Shown here in pieces: positions 58,836 through 64,000 of a stretch of DNA of 64,000 nt; position 1 is the first letter of the stretch, and every line of letters starts with the position of its first letter. Origin of the DNA: Lathyrus oleraceus (lineage: Eukaryota; Streptophyta; Magnoliopsida; Fabales; Fabaceae); contig NC_066581.1 in assembly GCF_024323335.1 (NCBI RefSeq), positions 34,862,699 through 34,926,698 on the forward strand. Reading direction: 5' to 3'. Made by a program: the position numbers and the translations under genes. The notes under the pieces were generated by a model that ran no database searches, was not told the DNA's origin, and saw only the letters and a program-made list of their open reading frames with translations.

Positions 58836-59600
58836 CAAAAAAACAGAATAGCTCGCTAAGTCGAACACCCCAAAGGGCGACTTAGGCAAAAAGGAGCGTC
58901 TCGGTGGATTGAAAACCCGAAAGGGCGATCCAGGCAAAAGTTAGAGACATTGAAAAAAGAATTTGCATCCCGCTAGATTGATCACCTCATACTGGGGCAA
59001 TCTAGGCAAAAATTAGGGATTTGGCAAGTAACTGCATCTTGACAAGACTGTGCTGTACATCTGTCATCCGTCAGGGATTCTCGATTCGTCGTCGACTGAA
59101 GCTCCGAATACATCGAAAATTCGGAATGGTAGAGGAAAGGTCATTATGTTCAATGTAGCCCTCTCCAATATATATCACCGATTTCAAACTTGTACAGATC
59201 TATGGAGTCTCGCCCTTTGCAGACTACCATTCCATTACATCTATTTGAGCTTTTATCCCATTATTTGCACTCTTATTTGTTTTCAACTCAACAAATGTTT
59301 TGCATATTTTAATGGATAAAGTATCATTGTTTTCAAAATAAACAAAATTTTTCAAAGTTGATCTTAAACAAAGTGAACCTTCACAATGATGGAAGAATAC
59401 TTAGGAGACCCGCAGTGCTCTCCCGAGGGGGGTATGATTACCAGCAGGTAAGACAATTGTTCGTATCTCGAGCATGACTGTATCTTTGTCCTGCAGAACC
59501 TCGTATGGTCTCTCCTCAGTGAAGTTGCCCGATACAGTGTTGTTTGAAGTTATTCATCTTCATGTTCCCGGCAGTACAGATTCTTCCTCCAAGTCCCTGT
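58836..59600 (+). other. Proximal 3' UTR of element F
   Basis: Typical Ogre 3' UTR: three imperfect repeats built on 'aaagggcgacttaggcaaaa' (about 58860-58897, 58907-58942, 58974-59013), then A/T-rich sequence and 'ggagacccgcagtgctctcc' near 59404. No gene. Confidence 0.65.
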
Positions 59601-59610
59601 TAGCTCTATT

Positions 59611-59762
59611 GTGGGGCATCCCCAGTAGAGCGCTGTTTGAGCCCTATCGTGGGGCATCTCCAGTATAGGGTTGTTTGAGCCCTACCGTGGGGCATCCCCA
59701 GCAAGGTTGCTGTTGAAATACTTTTGTGGGGCAGTTCCCCAAGCAGAGCGTTTACTGAAGAC
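59611..59762 (+). repeat. 38-bp tandem repeat, 4 copies (F 3' UTR)
   Basis: GTGGGGCATCCCCAGTA recurs at 59611, 59649, 59687 and 59725, an exact 38-base period. The core GGGGCATCCCC is a near-palindrome. Confidence 0.9.
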
Positions 59763-60640
59763 TTCAACTTTCGCCTCTCCAGCAGGCCAGTCTTCCTCTC
59801 CACCAGCATGGGTGTTTTTCTTTGAAGATTCAGTATCCGGTGGATTGACATCCCCGTAATCCGGCATTCTCTCAGATAGATCCCTCAGTGGAGTTGTTTG
59901 CACAAGGAGCTTTGTCAATGCCTTTGTATTTCTCATCAGAGATCTGTTTGCTTCTTGGTATCCCTGATTTCCAGCACAAGTTGTTGTGGCGCGTACGCCA
60001 GTATGTTGAACTCTGTTCTCCGGTTGTGACTGACGATCCCTCCGGAAGCCTCCGGTGGCCTTCCTCCCTTGCAGGATAAGTGTTCCCTGATATCCCAGTC
60101 CCCAGTGGATTTTCTTTGCTCTCTGGTGGCTTTGGTTTTCTCTCCGGACGGTTGATTCCCGGACCTGCGTGTTGAGCATGTCTGTTTGTCAACATTCATC
60201 ATACATTCATCATGCATAATGCATACATGCATAATCATAGCATTTGGATACTCATGTTGCAGCTGTCGCCGGGTATTTGTTGATTGTTGCCTCCTGCTAT
60301 TTGTTGATACAGATCTCTCTAGTAGATTTTCCTTAAGCAGATACGGGTGTGTCCGATCTCTCCATGTAGAGTCTACCCCTTAAGCAGAAAGTGTCTATCC
60401 TTTCCTGCCATTTCCCCACTGAGATACATCCTCGTGGATGACGGTTGCTTCCGTTCCCTCCCTACACGGGATGGGTTTTTCCCTATTGAGTTCTTTCCTC
60501 ATTAGGATGAGTCTTGTTTCAGTCTGCCTTTTTGGATCAATCCTGAATTGGCTTCCTATTGGCTGTCTCTTGTGCTTCCCTGGGGCATAAATGAATAGTT
60601 GCTCACTAACCGGCACTCATTCATCTTATCCTCAGCGGAA
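59763..60640 (+). other. Unique part of element F 3' UTR
   Basis: No ORF with recognisable domain on either strand. It contains scattered short phrases of the kind 'ctccagcaggcc', 'cccagtggatttt' and 'ctctctagtagatttt' that read like decayed repeat units. The ORFs at 59682-60179 (minus) and 59888-60079 are not supported as genes. Confidence 0.5.
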
Positions 60641-61165
60641 TTTGTTGGCCTCTACCTACAAACCGGTAGCTGTAAGTCCTTTCTTTACGGTCTTCTACCC
60701 GCTACCCGGTAGTTGTAAATCCTTTTTCTCACTCTGTCTCTCAGCAGATCATTTGTTGGCCTCTACCTACAAACCGGTAGTTGTAAGTCCTATCTTTGTG
60801 GTTTTCTACCCACTAGCCGGTAGTTGTAAAATCCCACTTTCATCCCCTGGCGGATATTGTTTGTTGGCCTCTACCTACAAACCGGTAGTTGTAAGTCCTA
60901 TCTTTGTGGTTTTCTACCCACTAGCCGGTAGTTGTAAAATCCCACTTTCATCCCCTGGCGGATATTGTTTGTTGGCCTCTACCTACAAACCGGTAGTTGT
61001 AAGTCCTATCTTTGTGGTTTTCTACCCACTAGCCGGTAGTTGTAAAATCCCACTTTCATCCCCTGGCGGATATTGTTTGTTGGCCTCTACCTACAAACCG
61101 GTAGTTGTAAGTCCTATCTTTGTGGTTTTCTACCCACTAGCTGGTAGTTGTAAAATCCCACGTTC
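60641..61165 (+). repeat. 108-bp tandem repeat, 5 copies (F 3' UTR)
   Basis: Units start with TTTGTTGGCCTCTACCTACA at 60641, 60752, 60860, 60968 and 61076 (spacings 111, 108, 108, 108). The last three full units are almost identical. Each unit holds two half-repeats with the shared core CCGGTAGTTGTAA. A partial copy follows at 61227-61260. The 197-aa ORF across it is just the in-frame repeat (108 is divisible by 3). Confidence 0.95.
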
Positions 61166-61862
61166 CTCCCCTTGTTGGAGTTAACCCTTTGTGCTCATCC
61201 CGATGATGACTGGTTACTTTTCCGTGGTTTTCTGCCTACAAACCGGTAGATGTAATCCCCTCTTTGCAGTTATCAATACCAAGTTTGCAGTATTGATATT
61301 CTTTCCCCTCTGGATACTTGCCTTGATCAAGCAGTATTGTCCCCATTGGGTCTTCACCTTCTTTTTGGATACTTGCTCCGAGTAAGCAACTTTATCCTCT
61401 TTTGATTGGTCATCTTTTGCATACCTAGTCTGGTACCCAGATGCCTTTCTTTTCGGTCAATTATTCATTTAACAACCTACAACCCGGTTATGGATAATCT
61501 TCCATGCGAGGTTATCATCTACGTTCTGACGGCTATAGATAATATATCTCATGCACTCTTTGGTCAATCTTTCGATTGTTATCTCCAGCAGAGTAAGATT
61601 CGTATTCCTTGTGGAATCGAATGTTCATCCTCTAACAAGACTGCTTTTTTTAGCCCTCTTCAGGATGTTGAGTGTTTTGGAACACAAACCAATTCACGCT
61701 TTGGTCGGTCACCCGTTTCATACCTACAACCCGGTATCCTTGGTGTTCCTTCCTGTTTGCTCGCTGTCGTGACCTTGTTCCCCAGTGAGACCCCCTGCAA
61801 GTGTTCAGCCTTGCCCTGTCATCTTGTGGATGTCAGTATCCCGTCAGCACCCGCGTGTGTTG
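61166..61862 (+). other. Spacer between tandem arrays (F 3' UTR)
   Basis: Contains single decayed units of the neighbouring array (CCTACAAACCGGTAG near 61238, ACCTACAACCCGGTTAT near 61469, CATACCTACAACCCGGTAT near 61718). No gene. The 163-aa ORF at 61406-61897 has no known domain. Confidence 0.55.
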
Positions 61863-61869
61863 TTTCTTT

Positions 61870-62174
61870 GGTGTCGGTAAACACCATCCGTCGGTGATTT
61901 CCAGTCATGCGTAAGTGTCTGGTCTTCTTTGGTGTCGGTAAACACCATCCTTCGGTGATTTCCAGTCATGCGTAAGTGTCTGGTCTTCTTTGGTGTCGGT
62001 AAACACCATCCTTCGGTGATTTCCAGTCATGCGTAAGTGTCTGGTCTTCTTTGGTGTCGGTAAACACCATCCTTCGGTGATTTCCAGTCATGCGTAAGTG
62101 TCTGGTCTTCTTTGGTGTCGGTAAACACCATCCTTCGGTGATTTCCAGTCATGCGTAAGTGTCTGGTTTTCTTT
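61870..62174 (+). repeat. 61-bp tandem repeat, 5 copies (F 3' UTR)
   Basis: GGTGTCGGTAAACACCATCC recurs at 61870, 61931, 61992, 62053 and 62114 with a 61-base period and nearly no variation. A diverged sixth begins near 62176 (GATGTCGGTAGACATCC). Each unit begins with a short hairpin, GGTGT...ACACC. Confidence 0.95.
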
Positions 62175-62227
62175 TGATGTCGGTAGACATCCTCTTTCGA
62201 TGTTCATAACGTCGCCCTCCCTTCCCT

Positions 62228-62850
62228 AGTGAAGTTTTCCTCCTCTCCGTTGGTGTCGATAAACGTGAGTCTCCCTTTCGTCCTATGACGTCTGGTTGAA
62301 GTTTTCCTCCTCTCCGTTGGTGTCGATAAACGTGAGTCTACCTTTCGTCCTATGACGTCTGGTTGAGTTTTCCTCCTCTCCGTTGGTGTCGATAAACGTG
62401 AGTCTCCCTTTCGTCCTATGACGTCTGGTTGAAGTTTTCCTCCTCTCCGTTGGTGTCGATAAACGTGAGTCTACCTTTCGTCCTATGACGTCTGGTTGAG
62501 TTTTCCTCCTCTCCGTTGGTGTCGATAAACGTGAGTCTCCCTTTCGTCCTATGACGTCTGGTTGAAGTTTTTCCTCCTTTCCGTTGGTGTCGATAAACGT
62601 GAGTCTCCCTTTCGTCCTATGACGTCTGGCTGAGTTTTCCTCCTCTCCGTTGGTGTCGATAAACGTGAGTCTCCCTTTCGTCCTATGACGTCTGGTTGAA
62701 GTTTTCCTCCTCTCCGTTGGTGTCGATAAACGTGAGTCTCCCTTTCGTCCTATGACGTCTGGCTGAGTTTTCCTCCTCTCCGTTGGTGTCGATAAACGTG
62801 AGTCTTCCTATTCGTCCTATGACGTCTAGTTGTACCTGTCCCCTTGTGGA
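62228..62850 (+). repeat. 66/67-bp tandem repeat with dimer structure, 9 copies (F 3' UTR)
   Basis: TGGTGTCGATAAACGTGAGT recurs at 62251, 62318, 62384, 62451, 62517, 62585, 62651, 62718 and 62784. The spacings 67, 66, 67, 66, 68, 66, 67, 66 reflect alternating GTTGAAGTTTT and GTTGAGTTTT (or GCTGAGTTTT) starts. In the first half, CTCCC and CTACC also alternate. The basic amplified unit is thus a dimer of about 133 bp. A decayed tenth unit lies near 62850. Confidence 0.95.
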
Positions 62851-63146
62851 TTTACCTCTCCGTTGATCTTGGTGAACGTTGAGTTTTTCCTAGTTGTCAG
62901 TTGGCATCTAGTTGTGATTTCTTTTCCCATTCATCGTCATTGCGATGTCTGGAAGTGGCCGTGTCCTTTGAAAACAAACAAAAAAAAAAAACAAAAAAAT
63001 ACCCAGTAGCATCAGATCCCAGTGGACGTTTCCATTATTGGATCCCTGCATTGTGCAAATTCTACGGTTCTTTTGTATTCAATCCCTGTTTACCCTGAAA
63101 GTCTGACAGCCATTGCTATCATCCGTTCGGGTTCCCAGCTGATTGA
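62851..63146 (+). other. Distal 3' UTR of element F
   Basis: Non-coding. It includes an A-rich run (62970-63000) and 'cccagtggacgtttccattattgg'-like sequence common near Ogre 3' ends. Confidence 0.5.
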
Positions 63147-63157
63147 ATAGGGGCAGC
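63147..63157 (+). other. Polypurine tract of element F
   Basis: AATAGGGGCAGC directly before the 3' LTR start TGTAGCACC. Confidence 0.75.
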
Positions 63158-64000
63158 TGTAGCACCTCAAATTTGCACCTATCATTGTACATACCATCTC
63201 ATTTAGGTCATAGCATATCATGATACATTGCATAGCATTGCATTGACCCCAGTTGCCTCAAGAGCAAGCAAGCCAAAAATTAGGTCAAACTGATCAGGAG
63301 ATCAGTCAACCAAGCAAGCAAGGGTGTTTTTCAAGGAATCAAAGCCCTAGGGTTTGTCCAACATGTTCACATGACTTGGAGGTCCATTTGAAGTGTTCAA
63401 GTCAAGGGTTGAAGGCTCAAAGGTCATCAGTCAATGCACAGACAGGCAGAAACCCTAGACAATCAACAATCAGTCAAAGCAGTGGAGGGTGGCCATTCTT
63501 GTGGAATTTGGGCACCATGATCAATAATCAAGAGTCCATACAACTTGGGACATCATTTGAAGTCAAGATCTCAAAGAATCAGGGTTTGGAATTCATCAGA
63601 AGTGCTTCAGTCATCCAAAACCCTAGAAAAGTCAAAGTTGGTCAACTGTGTTTGATTTTGTGTATTTGATGGATGGATTTGGTTTGAGAGAGCTTATTCA
63701 TGTCCTAATAGGCCTCATATATCATGGCAATCAACATCATTGAAGAATTTGAAGCCAATCAGAAAATTTCCCAAAATAGAAAGTGGACCTGTAATTTCAA
63801 ACTGCCAAAAGTGGAAACTTCTTGATCCTCAACTTACATCATGATACAAGCTTCAAATGAATTTTTGCCCAACATGAAAGTTGAAGATCTTGTTCTCCCA
63901 TTTTCAAAAAGTCCAAGAACTCTCAAATCCCATGCATGGTTTGCAAGATACGATCAATTCATTTTCAAAAATTTGTGAACTTCAAAGGGCCATATCTCTC
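63158..64000 (+). repeat. Element F 3' LTR (first 843 bp)
   Basis: Identical to 50490-51332 apart from one base seen by eye. The window ends inside it. Confidence 0.95.

Larger units (their letters stand above)
50490..64000 (+). mobile_element. Element F: non-autonomous Ogre-type element (continues past window)
   Basis: 5' LTR 50490-56318, primer-binding site, Ogre-like leader, a very short pol remnant, a 4 kb 3' UTR full of tandem repeats, PPT, and the first 843 bases of the 3' LTR (63158 onward). The internal region is only about 6.8 kb and lacks ORF1, gag, RT, RNase H and most of integrase, against more than 10 kb in a full Ogre. The two LTR segments differ by one base seen in 843 (AAAACTTAGG versus AAAATTAGG context at 50610/63278), so the copy moved recently. 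It must use proteins from another element. Confidence 0.88.

Noticed and set aside
60591..61184. 197-aa repetitive ORF with Ser/Val/Tyr-rich 36-residue repeats
   Set aside because: The 108-bp DNA repeat is divisible by three and so keeps a frame open; it lies in a retrotransposon 3' UTR with no start context or domain.
61870..62850. Regular short repeats resembling a CRISPR array
   Set aside because: Units are head-to-tail with no unique spacers, the sequence is plant nuclear DNA, and no cas-like gene exists. These are minisatellites.

Overview
The window is nuclear DNA of a plant with a large, retrotransposon-filled genome. It is most likely a legume of the Fabeae/Vicieae group (the Vicia, Pisum, Lathyrus and Lens relatives). 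The reason is the abundance of Ogre-type (Ty3/gypsy, Tat lineage) LTR sequence with roughly 5 kb LTRs and the Ogre primer-binding site. The species cannot be fixed from sequence alone. I find no single-copy host gene, tRNA, rRNA or microRNA. Nearly everything is explained by transposable elements inserted into one another.

Layout by nesting. (1) 1-3672 is the 3' part of an Ogre-type LTR that starts before the window. (2) From about 3.7 kb to 30.66 kb the background is element A, a decayed repeat coding for a 'putative plant transposon protein' (PF20167-like). Its ORF begins at 5020, is cut at 5290, and resumes near 11547. A PPT (21741-21753) and a putative 3' LTR (21756 onward) follow. (3) A is split by four insertions: G, a truncated Ogre (5291 to about 11546); a minus-strand solo LTR (13018-21561, TSD ATATG) that itself holds a hAT transposon (14250-17429); B, a complete and apparently very young Tekay/Del-like chromovirus (22668-30588, TSD AAAAC, intact 1450-aa gag-pol); and E, an Athila-like element starting at 30660. 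(4) E is split at 34536 by D, a SIRE/Maximus-type Ty1/copia element. (5) D's gag is split twice: by C, a complete Athila-like element on the minus strand (35940-49267, TSD GATGA), and by F, an Ogre derivative (50490 to beyond 64000).

Working parts. Only B has an uninterrupted coding capacity: Gag, three zinc knuckles, protease, RT, RNase H, integrase and chromodomain. C has a gag-pol broken by stops and frameshifts, plus two paralogous Athila-type ORFs downstream of pol, one of them open (485 aa). F has almost identical 5.8 kb LTRs, a good PBS and a PPT, but has lost ORF1 and nearly all of pol. It keeps only the pol N-terminal linker and the integrase tail, followed by a 3' UTR packed with four separate tandem-repeat families. 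F therefore looks like a non-autonomous Ogre relative that needs another element's proteins.

The most interesting signals are F and its satellite-like arrays (38, 108, 61 and alternating 66/67 bp), the amplified modules in F's LTR, the GTTAACCGGTTAAC palindrome array in B's LTRs, a GC-rich TGGCGCCCGCCA element 70-110 bp upstream of the TATA box in the Athila-like LTRs, and the duplicated Athila ORF in C. I did not find a new defence, metabolic or regulatory gene system.
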